Under the pieces are notes generated by a model, which was not told the origin of the DNA, did not search any database, and saw only the letters and a program-made list of their open reading frames with translations. From positions 22,253 through 86,252 of the forward strand of contig JAATFV010000036.1 in assembly GCA_015655015.1 (NCBI GenBank): a stretch of 64,000 nucleotides of DNA, given 5' to 3'. Each line of letters opens with the position of its first letter. Position 1 is the first letter of the stretch. Below, piece by piece: positions 1-9,565 of the stretch. The position numbers and the translations under genes were made by a program. This DNA is from Chitinophagales bacterium. Lineage in GTDB: Bacteria > Bacteroidota > Bacteroidia > Chitinophagales > Chitinophagaceae.

Positions 1-1
1 A

Positions 2-676
2 AAAAAATATTTGACTATTGACAGGGCCCCTTTCTTCGACCTGGCAGCAAAGTTTATTCAAGCCGATGATAAGGTGATATTGGATATTGGCAGCGGCGAA
101 GGCGATTTTTTTCATCATCTGAAGAGTAAAGGAGTTCAGGGGAACAATATCTATCTTCTCGATGGAAATGAAGTAACCGTGGAGAAAAATAAGGGACTTA
201 CCCGGAATTCCCTATTTTATCTTGCTCCGGATAGATTACCCTTTGATGATCTTTCTGTAGATTTTATTCATATCAGCCATTTGATCGATAATCTATGGGT
301 TCCCGATTTTTATAAATTCCTTCTTGAGATCAACAGGGTGTTAAGGCCCGGGGGAATACTGGTAGTGAGTACGCCGCTGTTATGGCCTAATTTTTATGAT
401 GATCTTAGCCATACCAAGCCATATAATCCCTATGTATTCTACAAGTATTTTGTCCATCAGGGAAGGCACAGCCGGTTTGATAAAATTCAGAATAGCTATA
501 CGGTCGAGGACCTTGTTTACCGATATTATGAATTACCCCTGGATGAGGGTTGGAGCTCTACCCTGCCATTCCTGGATTTCTTTTTCGTTTCCAGCAGAAG
601 AATATTGGGAAAGTTAGGGATCAAACGACTTCGGAAGAATGGATATACACTTGTATTGAAAAAAGGAAATGAGTAA
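2..676 (+). CDS. Class I SAM-dependent methyltransferase, 5' end cut by window edge
   Basis: Small methyltransferase of the Methyltransf_11 type, acceptor unknown. Motif I (ILDIGSGEG, residues 23-31 from the first in-window TTG) is the SAM-binding loop, LLDGNE is the acidic strand-2 motif, and RVLRPGGILVVSTP is the usual post-I signature. The frame is open to the left edge (Lys-Lys-Tyr codons precede the TTG at 11), so the true start is probably a few codons outside the window. It overlaps the next gene by 8 bp, so it belongs to the polysaccharide cluster and may methylate a sugar. The fold assignment is firm, the substrate is not. Confidence 0.8.
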   Translation, partial: KKYLTIDRAPFFDLAAKFIQADDKVILDIGSGEGDFFHHLKSKGVQGNNIYLLDGNEVTVEKNKGLTRNSLFYLAPDRLPFDDLSVDFIHISHLIDNLWVPDFYKFLLEINRVLRPGGILVVSTPLLWPNFYDDLSHTKPYNPYVFYKYFVHQGRHSRFDKIQNSYTVEDLVYRYYELPLDEGWSSTLPFLDFFFVSSRRILGKLGIKRLRKNGYTLVLKKGNE

Positions 677-1751
677 CCTGTTTAATTTATATAGGAATTC
701 CTGGGAGTATGACAATACATTACCGGACGTGTTTGGGCGGGCCCGGCAGTATAATTCACAGAACAGCAATGTCTTTACCCCGGTGATCTCCAATGAGATG
801 CGTTCAAGGGGCTTCCGTCCGCATTATCCGGACGGGAAGAAATTCGCGGTCTGTGTGTCACATGATATCGATCACCTTTATCTGCAGCAGAACGCCGGCA
901 GGAAACTGATCAATGCAGGAAAAGGGTTTCTAAAAGGCCGGTTTGGACAGGGATGGGGGCATCTTGGATCGATGGTCAGGGACAGCGTACATAATGAGTA
1001 CGATCTGAACAACCTTATCGATATAAATAACAGGCATAAGCTCAGGTCTACCTATTATTTCCTTTCGCTTAACAGGGGTGAGGAAGATTTTAATTATCAT
1101 CCCGGAAAAATACAGGATCAGATCCGGGCGGTGGTCAGAAACAATAATGAAATAGGGCTGCATGGCGGACACAGGGCCTATAACGACTTCCCGAAACTGA
1201 TGCAGGAAAAGAAGCTCCTGGAAGAAAGTACAGGAGTGAAGGTGTATGGGTATAGAAATCATTATCTCAGGTTTGAACTGCCCACGACATGGAACAATCT
1301 GCAGAAGGGAGGTTTTGAATATGATACGACATTAGGCTATGCCGATACCGTTGGCTTCAGGAATGGAATGTGTTACCCGTTCCTGCCATACGATGTCGTA
1401 AATAACAGGTTTTTGGATATCGTGGAATTGCCGCTGGTTATAATGGATGCCACTCTCTTTTTTTATATGCGGATGGATTTTGATATTGCCTTTAAAATCT
1501 GCGTACAGCTCATAGAGAAGGTGATCGGATGCGGCGGCGTGCTTACCCTGCTCTGGCATAATAATTTTATCAGCGGGGAGATGGGGGCGTTTTATATAAA
1601 GCTACTGAAATTTCTGCAGTCGGCTGACCCCTGGTTTGCCACTTCATTGGAGCTGGTGAACTGGTGGAAGGAGGAGAAACTGCTGAAGCAGTCACAGGAA
1701 ATCATACAGGATATATTTAAAGCTGAAATTACGTTACAGGATAAAGACTAA
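669..1751 (+). CDS. Polysaccharide deacetylase-like protein (NodB/CE4 fold)
   Basis: 360 aa, no signal peptide, so a cytoplasmic deacetylase-like enzyme acting on a sugar intermediate is more likely than a secreted one. The metal-site motif is SHDID (residues 64-68), in place of the classic TFDDG. A second motif, GLHGGH (163-168), supplies histidines, and LLWHNNF near the C-terminus matches the last CE4 motif. It overlaps the preceding methyltransferase by 8 bp. Bacteroidota polysaccharide clusters often carry this variant family; the substrate cannot be told from sequence. Confidence 0.75.
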   Translation: MSNLFNLYRNSWEYDNTLPDVFGRARQYNSQNSNVFTPVISNEMRSRGFRPHYPDGKKFAVCVSHDIDHLYLQQNAGRKLINAGKGFLKGRFGQGWGHLGSMVRDSVHNEYDLNNLIDINNRHKLRSTYYFLSLNRGEEDFNYHPGKIQDQIRAVVRNNNEIGLHGGHRAYNDFPKLMQEKKLLEESTGVKVYGYRNHYLRFELPTTWNNLQKGGFEYDTTLGYADTVGFRNGMCYPFLPYDVVNNRFLDIVELPLVIMDATLFFYMRMDFDIAFKICVQLIEKVIGCGGVLTLLWHNNFISGEMGAFYIKLLKFLQSADPWFATSLELVNWWKEEKLLKQSQEIIQDIFKAEITLQDKD

Positions 1752-1762
1752 TTATCATTAAG

Positions 1763-2776
1763 ATGAATACCCCTTTAAAATTTGCGATTATTGGCTGCGG
1801 CCGCATAGCGCAGCGACACGCGGAACATATTCAGAAACTCGGTCAATTGGTGGGGATATGTGATATTGACCCCTCAAAAACAAAAGAATTTTCAGAAAAA
1901 TATGGAGTTCCTTCCTTTGAGGAGGTCGATGAATTTTTACAACAGGTAAAAAAGGCGGATGTGATTTCCATTTGCAGTCCGAACGGATTACATGCCGAAC
2001 ATTCCATTAAGGCATTACAAGCGGGGTTTCATGTACTTTGTGAAAAGCCGATGGCGCTCACCGTACAGGATTGCGGTGAGATGATCAACGCTGCGGAAAG
2101 GGCGAATAAAAGATTATTCATCGTAAAGCAAAACCGGTTCAATCCCCCGGTAGCGGCGATAAAAAAAACGATCGAGGAAGGGCGGCTGGGAAAAATATAT
2201 AGCGTACAGCTCAATTGCTTCTGGAACAGGAACGAGGAATATTATAAGAATTCCTGGAAAGGGACAAAGGACCTTGACGGAGGAACACTGTTTACCCAGT
2301 TCAGCCATTTTATCGACCTGCTTTACTGGATGATCGGGGACGTAAAAGAAGTAAAAGGATATGCGGGAAATTTTGATCATAAAGACATTATAGAATTTGA
2401 AGATACGGGTACCGTCAGCCTTAGATTCTATAATGGGGCGATCGGCACAATCAACTACACGGTGAACAGTTTCGGGAAGAATATGGAGGGTTCTCTTACC
2501 ATTTTTGGAGAGAAAGGCACGGTTAAGATCGGCGGCCAGTACCTGAATGAACTGGAATATCAGCAGATAGAGGGTTATAAGATCGAGAATCTGCCTCCGG
2601 GAAATCCTCCCAATAACTACGGAAAATACCAGGGATCTATGTCCAATCATGACAAGGTCTATCAGAATGTGATCGAGGTACTGAGTGGGAACGGGATTAT
2701 TGCCACAAATGGTTTTGAAGGACTCAAGACGGTAGAGATCATCGATAAAATTTACTCCAACTTCAACGCCTTATGA
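1763..2776 (+). CDS. wlbA: Gfo/Idh/MocA oxidoreductase, WlbA/WbpB-like UDP-GlcNAcA 3-dehydrogenase
   Basis: 337 aa. An N-terminal Rossmann domain opens with IIGCGRIAQRH (residues 9-19) for NAD(H). The EKP motif typical of this family (E94-K95-P96) carries the catalytic-site lysine, and the C-terminal domain has FSHFIDLLYWMIGD. In the WbpB/WlbA subfamily the reaction is oxidation at C3 of UDP-N-acetyl-D-glucosaminuronate. The assignment rests on the next two genes, an acetyltransferase and an aminotransferase, which reproduce the wlbA-wlbB-wlbC order. Its stop overlaps the next start (ATGA at 2773). The family is certain, the subfamily is inferred from context. The required UDP-GlcNAc 6-dehydrogenase is not in the window. 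Confidence 0.8.
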   Translation: MNTPLKFAIIGCGRIAQRHAEHIQKLGQLVGICDIDPSKTKEFSEKYGVPSFEEVDEFLQQVKKADVISICSPNGLHAEHSIKALQAGFHVLCEKPMALTVQDCGEMINAAERANKRLFIVKQNRFNPPVAAIKKTIEEGRLGKIYSVQLNCFWNRNEEYYKNSWKGTKDLDGGTLFTQFSHFIDLLYWMIGDVKEVKGYAGNFDHKDIIEFEDTGTVSLRFYNGAIGTINYTVNSFGKNMEGSLTIFGEKGTVKIGGQYLNELEYQQIEGYKIENLPPGNPPNNYGKYQGSMSNHDKVYQNVIEVLSGNGIIATNGFEGLKTVEIIDKIYSNFNAL

Positions 2777-3246
2777 GTGCAAAGATCAGGCAGGCGGGCA
2801 TTACGGATGACGTACAATTCGGAGAATCTGTAACGGTCATTCAACCCGTCAATTTATATGGCTGCAGTATTGGCAATAATTCCTTTATCGGTCCGTTTAC
2901 AGAAATACAAAGAAAAGTGAGTATTGGAGCTCATTGTAAAATTCAATCCCATTCTTTTATTTGTGAATTAGTAGAGATCGGCGACCATTGTTTCATCGGA
3001 CATGGGGTCATGTTCGTCAACGATCTGTTCGCAGAGGGTGGTCCGGCCGGAGGTGATCAGACAAAATGGAAACCCACCCATATCGGGAATCATGTATCCA
3101 TCGGCTCCAATGCAACGATCCTTCCTGTCCGTATTTGCGACCATGTAGTGATAGGGGCGGGTGCGGTAGTAACCAAAAATATTGATCAGCCGGGCGTTTA
3201 TGCCGGTAACCCGGCGCGATTCATCAGAAAACATATTTCCGGGTAA
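2773..3246 (+). CDS. wlbB: Left-handed beta-helix N-acetyltransferase, WlbB/WbpD-like
   Basis: 157 aa, nearly all hexapeptide repeats of the LbH acyltransferase fold, with the family ending GVYAGNPARFIRK. Related WbpD/WlbB enzymes transfer acetyl from acetyl-CoA to the 3-amino group of UDP-2-acetamido-3-amino-uronic acid. It overlaps wlbA by 4 bp and is followed 20 bp later by the aminotransferase that would make its substrate. The trimeric fold is obvious; the exact acceptor is inferred from neighbours. Confidence 0.8.
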   Translation: MSAKIRQAGITDDVQFGESVTVIQPVNLYGCSIGNNSFIGPFTEIQRKVSIGAHCKIQSHSFICELVEIGDHCFIGHGVMFVNDLFAEGGPAGGDQTKWKPTHIGNHVSIGSNATILPVRICDHVVIGAGAVVTKNIDQPGVYAGNPARFIRKHISG

Positions 3247-3266
3247 TTCATCCTGTAGAAAAATTT

Positions 3267-4382
3267 ATGAAAATCCCCTTTGTAGACCTGAAAGCACAGT
3301 ATACGAGCATTAAAAAGGATATTGATAATGCCATTGCGCAGGTAATTGAAGAAACTACTTTTATCGGAGGCCATTTTGTAAAAGACTTTGAAAAAGACTT
3401 CGCCTCTCTTTATGGGGTAAGGCATGTTATTGCCTGTGCGAACGGCACGGATGCCCTTTATATATTAATGAAGATGCTGGGTGTCGGGCCGGGCGATGAG
3501 GTCATTACCGTTGCCAATAGCTGGATATCCAGTTCCGAGACGATCACCCAGGCAGGGGCCCGTCCGGTATTTGTAGATGTACATCCTGAATATTACAGTC
3601 TCGATGAGACAAAACTGGAAGCTAAGATCACTACCCGGACAAAGGCGCTGATCGCGGTCAACCTGCAAGGGCAGGTCTGTAATATGGACGCGGTGACTGC
3701 TATTTGTAAAAACCGTAATATTTACCTGATAGAAGATTGTGCGCAATCTCATTTTTCTGAATTCAAAGGAAAAAGGGCAGGACTGCATGGTATCGCAGGT
3801 TCCTTTAGCTTTTATCCGGGTAAGAACCTGGGAGCATATGGCGACGCCGGCTGCATGATGACCAATGATGACGCCCTTGCTGAAAAATGCAGGATGTTTG
3901 CCAATCACGGGGCGTTAAAAAAGCCGGATCACCGGATAGAGGGTATCAACAGCCGGCTTGACACCATACAGGCTGCCATCCTGAGCGCTAAACTTCCTTA
4001 TATTCTTTCATGGACCGAACAACGTATCCGGAATGCTGCCTTGTATGACCGGTACCTGGAGGGGATTGAACAGATCACCCTGCCGAAAGTCCGTCCCGAC
4101 ACCAAACATTCGTTTCATTTATATGTGATCCGTTCCCGCCAGAGAGATGCCCTGATGCAATTCCTTCGGGACAATGGGATTGAAACGGCCATTCACTATC
4201 CCGTTGCGCTGCCCAACCTCCCCGCATACAGCTATCTGGGCCATTCTCCCGCAGATTTTCCGATTGCCAGCCAGTTACAGCAGGAAATACTTTCATTGCC
4301 CATGTATCCCGAGCTTACAGAAGAAATGATCGCATTCATTGCCGAAAAGATAAAATCATTTTACACTACCCACAATAGCTGA
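3267..4382 (+). CDS. wlbC: DegT/DnrJ/EryC1/StrS aminotransferase, WlbC/WbpE-like
   Basis: 371 aa PLP enzyme of the sugar aminotransferase family. ANGTDAL (59-65) binds the PLP phosphate, IEDCAQSH carries the ring-pairing Asp157, and SFYPGKNLGAYGD places the Schiff-base lysine at K186. With wlbA and wlbB it would convert UDP-GlcNAcA to UDP-2,3-diacetamido-2,3-dideoxy-glucuronate, the 3-keto group being aminated using glutamate. Length and motif order are normal for the family. Confidence 0.85.
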   Translation: MKIPFVDLKAQYTSIKKDIDNAIAQVIEETTFIGGHFVKDFEKDFASLYGVRHVIACANGTDALYILMKMLGVGPGDEVITVANSWISSSETITQAGARPVFVDVHPEYYSLDETKLEAKITTRTKALIAVNLQGQVCNMDAVTAICKNRNIYLIEDCAQSHFSEFKGKRAGLHGIAGSFSFYPGKNLGAYGDAGCMMTNDDALAEKCRMFANHGALKKPDHRIEGINSRLDTIQAAILSAKLPYILSWTEQRIRNAALYDRYLEGIEQITLPKVRPDTKHSFHLYVIRSRQRDALMQFLRDNGIETAIHYPVALPNLPAYSYLGHSPADFPIASQLQQEILSLPMYPELTEEMIAFIAEKIKSFYTTHNS

Positions 4383-4394
4383 TCGTTCTATACC

Positions 4395-5546
4395 ATGCCG
4401 ACCCTTCGTGATAAGACCATTCTTATTTTATCGCCTCAGTCCTGGGGGAAAATGTTCCTCTCCAAACACCATTATGCCAATGAACTGGCCAGGCGGGGCA
4501 ACAAGGTCTATTTTCTTAATCCCCCCCGGCAGGAACAGGATGGCAAAGGAGCCTTTATAACGATCTTCCCTTCCGGATCAGAAGACAATCTTCTGCTGAT
4601 AGACCATGGACTATGGTTTCCCTATAAGATGAAATTCCACGTTTTACCTCTATTTCATTGGTTGATGCGTTCTCATGTAAAAAAGATCCTGAAAGCTATA
4701 GGGCAGCCGGTCGACATCATATGGTCGTTTGATCTGGGGAATTTATACCCGTTCTATCAGTTTGGAAGAGCACCCTATAAATTATTTCATCCGGTGGATG
4801 AACCATTAAATCAGGCCGCTATCAATTCAGGGAAAGGCGCATCGGTTATTTTTTCAGTGACGCAGGAGATCCTGGATAAATATGCAGCTTTTGATGGGCT
4901 GAGGCAAGTGGTCAATCATGGGTTGTCAGAAGAGTTCCTGGAAGGGGTGGATCCATATAGGACGCCCGGTATCCCTTTAAGGACCTGTCTTGCCGGCAAC
5001 CTTCTGAGGCCGGATCTGGACCGGGATATTCTCCTGCAAATAGTCCGGGAGAACCCCGCCGTACTATTTGAATTCTTTGGAAGTTATACCAATTCCCAAT
5101 CCAATATCGGCGGCCAGGAAGATCCTTCAACGGTGAATTTTATCAATGCCTTGCAGACACAGAAAAATGTCCGGCTCCACGGTGCTGTCAGCACGGGAGC
5201 CCTGGCAAAAATGATGAGGGAAATGGATCTGTTCCTCATCTGTTACGATGTCAAAAGAGATCAGAGCCGGGGCACCAATTATCATAAAATAATGGAATAC
5301 CTGAGCACGGGAAAAGTAGTGGTTTCTAATAATGTGACTGCCTACAAGGGGCAGCCTGAGCTGGTGCAAATGGTGGCCGAGAGAGAGCACAACCGGCAAT
5401 TACCCGTTTTATTCAAACAGGTGCTAAACGATCTGGCTCATTTCAACGACCCTTCCCTGCAGAAAAAGAGAATCTCCTTTGCAGCTGCCAATACTTATCA
5501 GAAACAGCTGGACCGGATAGAACGTTTTATAACGGATAAGAACTGA
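4395..5546 (+). CDS. Glycosyltransferase, GT-B fold (family 1-like)
   Basis: 383 aa. The N-terminal segment (ILILSPQSWGKMF, HHYANELARRGNKVYFLNPP) and the C-terminal stretch with NYHKIMEYLSTGKVVVSNNV match GT-B bacterial glycosyltransferases of surface-polysaccharide clusters. HKIMEYLSTGK is the nucleotide-sugar binding region. No signal peptide or membrane segment. Donor and acceptor are unknown. It follows wlbC by 12 bp and is probably cotranscribed. Confidence 0.75.
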   Translation: MPTLRDKTILILSPQSWGKMFLSKHHYANELARRGNKVYFLNPPRQEQDGKGAFITIFPSGSEDNLLLIDHGLWFPYKMKFHVLPLFHWLMRSHVKKILKAIGQPVDIIWSFDLGNLYPFYQFGRAPYKLFHPVDEPLNQAAINSGKGASVIFSVTQEILDKYAAFDGLRQVVNHGLSEEFLEGVDPYRTPGIPLRTCLAGNLLRPDLDRDILLQIVRENPAVLFEFFGSYTNSQSNIGGQEDPSTVNFINALQTQKNVRLHGAVSTGALAKMMREMDLFLICYDVKRDQSRGTNYHKIMEYLSTGKVVVSNNVTAYKGQPELVQMVAEREHNRQLPVLFKQVLNDLAHFNDPSLQKKRISFAAANTYQKQLDRIERFITDKN

Positions 5547-5583
5547 TCATTTACCCAACTAAAAAGCATTAATTCGGTCTGTC

Positions 5584-6486
5584 ATGAGCATTGTTATCTG
5601 CGAACTTCCAAAAGCCGGGCTGGGCAACCAGTTATTCCCACTTGTTAAAGCCGCAGTATTTGCTCATCTGAATGAATTGCCGCTGGTCGTCACCGGGTAC
5701 AATCAATTCAAATTGGGGCCGTATCTCCGCAGGGAAAAAGTAAAAAGAAAATATAAGGGTTATTTCAGGTTTCAGAAAAGCCTGTTGGGCGAGCAAATGG
5801 ATCGCCTTTTTCTGATAAAATACAAAGGGTGTGAAAGTATCGCCGAACCTCCCGTCTGCCGGCTGGCGCCAGAGGAAAGGAAAGCTAAGAAATTTATTTT
5901 TTCGGCGATCCCCCACTGGAGTGATTATTTCGCAGGATTGAAAGAACATCGGGACCTGGCCATTTCCCTGTTGTCGGATATGCTCGATGAAAAGGTGAAA
6001 CAGGCTTTGAACAGGCTTGACGCTCCTTGTATCGGAGTCCATATCCGCATGGGAGATTTCCGGAAATTAAGGGCGGGAGAGGATTTCAAATCCGCAGGAG
6101 CTATAAGGACTCCGGAATATTATTTTATAGAGCTAATAGAATACATTAGGAAAATAAGTAATAAAAATTTAGCCGTATCTGTTTTTACAGATGGTTATAA
6201 AAATGAATTTGAAAAGCTCTTTACACTGGATAATGTACAAATGATTGAAGATAACACGGATATCGTCGATCTATTTTTATTAAGTAAGAGCAAACTCATA
6301 ATAACTTCTGCAGGAAGTACGTTTAGTTATTGGTCAGCCTTTTTATCTAATGCCCCCGTCATCATGCACCCGGATCATTTACATGCTCCGATACGTCCTG
6401 ATGAAGTGAATCGGCGTTGGTATGAAGGCCCTATTGATTCTGTCAGTGGAGAAAACCAGCTGACTGGAAACATTAGGTGTATATAA
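5584..6486 (+). CDS. GT11 alpha-1,2-fucosyltransferase-like protein
   Basis: 300 aa. It carries the GT11 hallmarks: GLGNQLFPL near the N-terminus (residues 12-20) and HIRMGDF (153-159, canonical HxRRGD), where the arginine contacts GDP-fucose in studied homologues. The C-terminal part has LFLLSKSKLIITSAGSTFSYWSAFL, the usual S-x-FS-WWA-like motif. Gmd and Fcl later in the cluster would supply GDP-L-fucose, which supports the donor. The second motif Arg is replaced (HIRMGD), and linkage type is not provable here. Confidence 0.75.
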   Translation: MSIVICELPKAGLGNQLFPLVKAAVFAHLNELPLVVTGYNQFKLGPYLRREKVKRKYKGYFRFQKSLLGEQMDRLFLIKYKGCESIAEPPVCRLAPEERKAKKFIFSAIPHWSDYFAGLKEHRDLAISLLSDMLDEKVKQALNRLDAPCIGVHIRMGDFRKLRAGEDFKSAGAIRTPEYYFIELIEYIRKISNKNLAVSVFTDGYKNEFEKLFTLDNVQMIEDNTDIVDLFLLSKSKLIITSAGSTFSYWSAFLSNAPVIMHPDHLHAPIRPDEVNRRWYEGPIDSVSGENQLTGNIRCI

Positions 6487-6511
6487 GTAGTTAAAATCCA
6501 ATTCTTTACGT

Positions 6512-7387
6512 ATGCTGCAATCTATCAGAAGCCTTGCACAGAAAAACATTGTGCTCAGAAAGTTCATCGGTTACCAGGTAAGCAGTTCCGGCCTATTCGA
6601 CGGAATTTTCAGAAATTATAAATTATCGGGAGATTGGGACAAGCGGATCGAGGATGTCGTTAACTCCCGCGACAATAAATATATAGCCCGTGTTCCCGAT
6701 GCAGGTGAGATCAGACAAGGCAAACAGATCATGCATAACGGGCTGAAAATACATTTAGGAAGTTATTACGGTCCTGAATATTCAAAAATGCTGCTGCTGA
6801 GTAAGGGAGTTCACGAGCCTCAGGAAGAACGGGTCTTTGCTGAAGTGATAAAGACGATTCCGACATCCGGCACCATGATTGAAATGGGCGCTTTCTGGAG
6901 CTTTTATTCCATGTGGTTCAATCAGCAGGTAGCCGGAGCCCGTAATTTTATGATAGAGCCGGATGCATTCAATATCGGTCATGGCAAACGTAATTTCAGG
7001 CTTAATAAGATGGAAGGAAATTTTACCCAGGCCTTTATAGGACGTGAAAGTAAAAAAGAGAGCCCTGTAAATACGGTTGCGATCGATGACTTCGTGGAGG
7101 AACACCAGATCCCGTTCGTACATATGCTGCACAGCGATATACAGGGCTTCGAATATGATATGTTGCTGGGGGCGGAAAAGACCTTTAAAGAAAAAAGGAT
7201 CGGTTATACCTTTATCTCTACGCATAGCAACGAGCTTCATAATAAATGTCTTGACTTTCTCAAAAAATACAACTTTGTCATATTAGCTAATGCTGATCTT
7301 GACGAGACCTGCTCGGTAGACGGACTGATCGCCGCGCGAGCAAGCTATTTTCCAGGAATTGATCCGGTCGATATTTCGGAAAAATAA
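6512..7387 (+). CDS. FkbM family methyltransferase
   Basis: 291 aa. The core TMIEMGAFWSFYSMWF is the family's SAM-binding motif, followed by the acidic FMIEPD. VAIDDFVEE and HSDIQGFEYDMLLGA are the standard FkbM signatures. FkbM enzymes O-methylate sugars or small molecules, so in this cluster a sugar O-methyl group on the polysaccharide is likely. No membrane segments. Set between two glycosyltransferases with short gaps (25 and 23 bp). Confidence 0.85.
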   Translation: MLQSIRSLAQKNIVLRKFIGYQVSSSGLFDGIFRNYKLSGDWDKRIEDVVNSRDNKYIARVPDAGEIRQGKQIMHNGLKIHLGSYYGPEYSKMLLLSKGVHEPQEERVFAEVIKTIPTSGTMIEMGAFWSFYSMWFNQQVAGARNFMIEPDAFNIGHGKRNFRLNKMEGNFTQAFIGRESKKESPVNTVAIDDFVEEHQIPFVHMLHSDIQGFEYDMLLGAEKTFKEKRIGYTFISTHSNELHNKCLDFLKKYNFVILANADLDETCSVDGLIAARASYFPGIDPVDISEK

Positions 7388-7410
7388 CATATAAAGGCGC
7401 TGTACATTTA

Positions 7411-8436
7411 ATGAAAATTTTATTGGTTGGGTCCGACCAGGTCTGGTCGCTCGAAAGGATCTTTCTGAAATACCTCCGGGAGGCTGGCGTGGATACAGAA
7501 TTATTCGCAGCACAGAACCTGTTCTATGAGTACAATGGCCGTTCGGTTATCAACAAGATAAAGCTGAAGCTGGGACTTTCGCATATTTATGAATCGATCA
7601 ACAGTCAGTTCCTGGCTACTGTGGAAAGATTTAGTCCGGATACTGTCTGGATCTTTAAAGGAATGGAAATATCCCCCGCAAGTCTTAAATATCTCCGGTC
7701 AAAGAATATAAAACTGGCCAACTATAATCCTGACAATCCTTTTATCTTTACTGGTAAAGGCAGCGGTAATAAATATGTAACGGATTCGATCGGCCTGTAT
7801 GATCTGCATTTTACCTACAACCTGGAAGTAAAAAAGAGACTGGAGGAAGAATTCAGCATGAATACGGCCTTACTTCCCTTTGGCTTTGAACTTGACGAAA
7901 AAATTTACCAGCTCTACAGCAAAGAGCCTGAGATCATCCGCGGATGTTTTGTAGGCAATCCCGATCCGCAAAGGGCAGCTGTCATAAAAGAACTGGCTAT
8001 GGCCGGGCTGGGCATCGACCTCTATGGGAATGACTGGGAGAAATTCGTAAGCCATCCCGGGTTGCAGATCTTTCCTCCCGTATACGGAAATGACTTCTGG
8101 GAAATGTTGCGTGTTTACAGGGTACAGCTCAATCTGATGCGGATCCATAATGAGGACTCTCATAATATGCGAAGTTTTGAAATTCCCGGTATTGGTGGTA
8201 TCATGCTGGCGCCTTCTACAACAGAGCATAAAATATTCTTTAAGGACGGTGCGGAAGCCTTTTTGTTTACTGACGTGCAGGATTGCCTTCAAAAGGCAAA
8301 GAACATCCTGGTTTTTTCAAAAGAGCAGGCAGAAAGGATAAGGCAACAAGCCCGTGAAAAATCCCTTTCTGCGGGGTATAGTTACCGGGATAGAACAAAA
8401 AGCGCTTTGCAGCATTTGCAACAATTACATGCGTAA
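7411..8436 (+). CDS. CgeB-like glycosyltransferase
   Basis: 341 aa. It starts MKILLVGSDQVWSLERIF and ends with the CgeB-type C-terminal half: LNLMRIHNEDSHNMRSFEIPGIGGIMLAP followed by a short loop and EAFLFTDVQDCLQKAKNIL. This half is widespread in glycosyltransferases annotated as spore maturation protein CgeB, but the organism need not sporulate. The C-terminus overlaps the next gene's start by 8 bp. The substrate is unknown. Confidence 0.8.
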   Translation: MKILLVGSDQVWSLERIFLKYLREAGVDTELFAAQNLFYEYNGRSVINKIKLKLGLSHIYESINSQFLATVERFSPDTVWIFKGMEISPASLKYLRSKNIKLANYNPDNPFIFTGKGSGNKYVTDSIGLYDLHFTYNLEVKKRLEEEFSMNTALLPFGFELDEKIYQLYSKEPEIIRGCFVGNPDPQRAAVIKELAMAGLGIDLYGNDWEKFVSHPGLQIFPPVYGNDFWEMLRVYRVQLNLMRIHNEDSHNMRSFEIPGIGGIMLAPSTTEHKIFFKDGAEAFLFTDVQDCLQKAKNILVFSKEQAERIRQQAREKSLSAGYSYRDRTKSALQHLQQLHA

Positions 8437-9553
8437 GCTGGCTGTCATTCATTTTAGTCCTATTGAGTTATACCCGCCGGTGTTGAACTGGCTTAACTAT
8501 ATTGCGAGCCAGCCGGCCGGTGAGATAGAAGTACGGGTGTATACGATGACTTTGACCGGATCCTCCGGATGGTTTATTCCGGCAACCCCCAATATAAAAA
8601 TTATCCGGGCGGGCAAAAGTGGAAATGGACGGGCATGGGAAAGGTATCTGAATTACGGGATATTCTACCTGGCGACCCTGGCGAAGATGATCAGCTGGCG
8701 ACCGGACATCGTATTGTATTACGAAACGATCTCCAGCCTGCCGGCACTGTTATATAAAAAATATTTCCGCCGGTCGGTACGTTTGCTTATTCATTATCAT
8801 GAATATACTTCTGTAAAGGAATATGAGCAGGGGATGTCCCTGAGCAGGTATTTACACCGGTTTGAAAAGCAGATGTATGCTTCTGCTGCATGGTTATCAC
8901 AGACGAATGAAGACAGGGTACGTTACTTTACAAAGGACCAGGCGGGAGTCGGACTGCCCCCTCTTCATGTATTGCCCAACTATCCTCCTGCCGGCTGGAA
9001 AAAGGCTTCCGTGGGTGACCGGCTGGTAAGCAGGCCTCTGCGGGTTGTATATATCGGAGCGCTGAGCCTGGACACGATGTATACCAGGGAATTGGCGAAC
9101 TGGGTCTTGCAGCAATCGGGGAATGTGATATGGGATATATATACCAATAATATGAGTAAGGAGACCCGGTCTTTCCTGGAGTCGGTCGACAAGACGCTGA
9201 TCAGGTTCCGGGGATCTGCCGATTACTTCTCTTTGCCGGCTGTATTGGCGAATTATGACGTAGGAGTTATTTTATATAAAGGGCATATACCGAATTATGT
9301 GTACAATGCTCCGAATAAGCTATTTGAATATATGGCCTGTGGTCTGGATGTATGGCTTCCAGATGAATTGAAAGGCAGCCAGCCATATGTGACTTCCGGG
9401 ATCTATCCTAAAATAATAAGCCTGAATTTTTCAGCTCTTTCCCTGTTCAATTGGCAGGCAGCGGCGGATCATACCGGGCTAAAATGGCAACCTGCTGATT
9501 ATTATTGTGAGAAGGTCCTGCCTGCCTTATGGCAACAGGTGCTTGCAAACTGA
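8429..9553 (+). CDS. Glycosyltransferase (GT-B, family 4-like)
   Basis: 374 aa from the ATG at 8429, chosen because MRKLAVIHFSPIELYPP is a normal GT start and overlaps the previous stop by 8 bp. The open frame extends to 8354, but that part lies inside the upstream gene. The N-terminal donor-independent domain is followed by LRVVYIGALSLDTMYTREL and NAPNKLFEYMACGLDVWLP, the latter being the nucleotide-sugar site of GT-B enzymes. Donor and acceptor are unknown. Confidence 0.75.
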   Translation: MRKLAVIHFSPIELYPPVLNWLNYIASQPAGEIEVRVYTMTLTGSSGWFIPATPNIKIIRAGKSGNGRAWERYLNYGIFYLATLAKMISWRPDIVLYYETISSLPALLYKKYFRRSVRLLIHYHEYTSVKEYEQGMSLSRYLHRFEKQMYASAAWLSQTNEDRVRYFTKDQAGVGLPPLHVLPNYPPAGWKKASVGDRLVSRPLRVVYIGALSLDTMYTRELANWVLQQSGNVIWDIYTNNMSKETRSFLESVDKTLIRFRGSADYFSLPAVLANYDVGVILYKGHIPNYVYNAPNKLFEYMACGLDVWLPDELKGSQPYVTSGIYPKIISLNFSALSLFNWQAAADHTGLKWQPADYYCEKVLPALWQQVLAN

Positions 9554-9565
9554 CCCCTTTACTTT

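Noticed and set aside
8354-8428. Earlier start of the second glycosyltransferase
   Set aside because: The extra 25 residues lie within the CgeB-like gene and are not GT-like.
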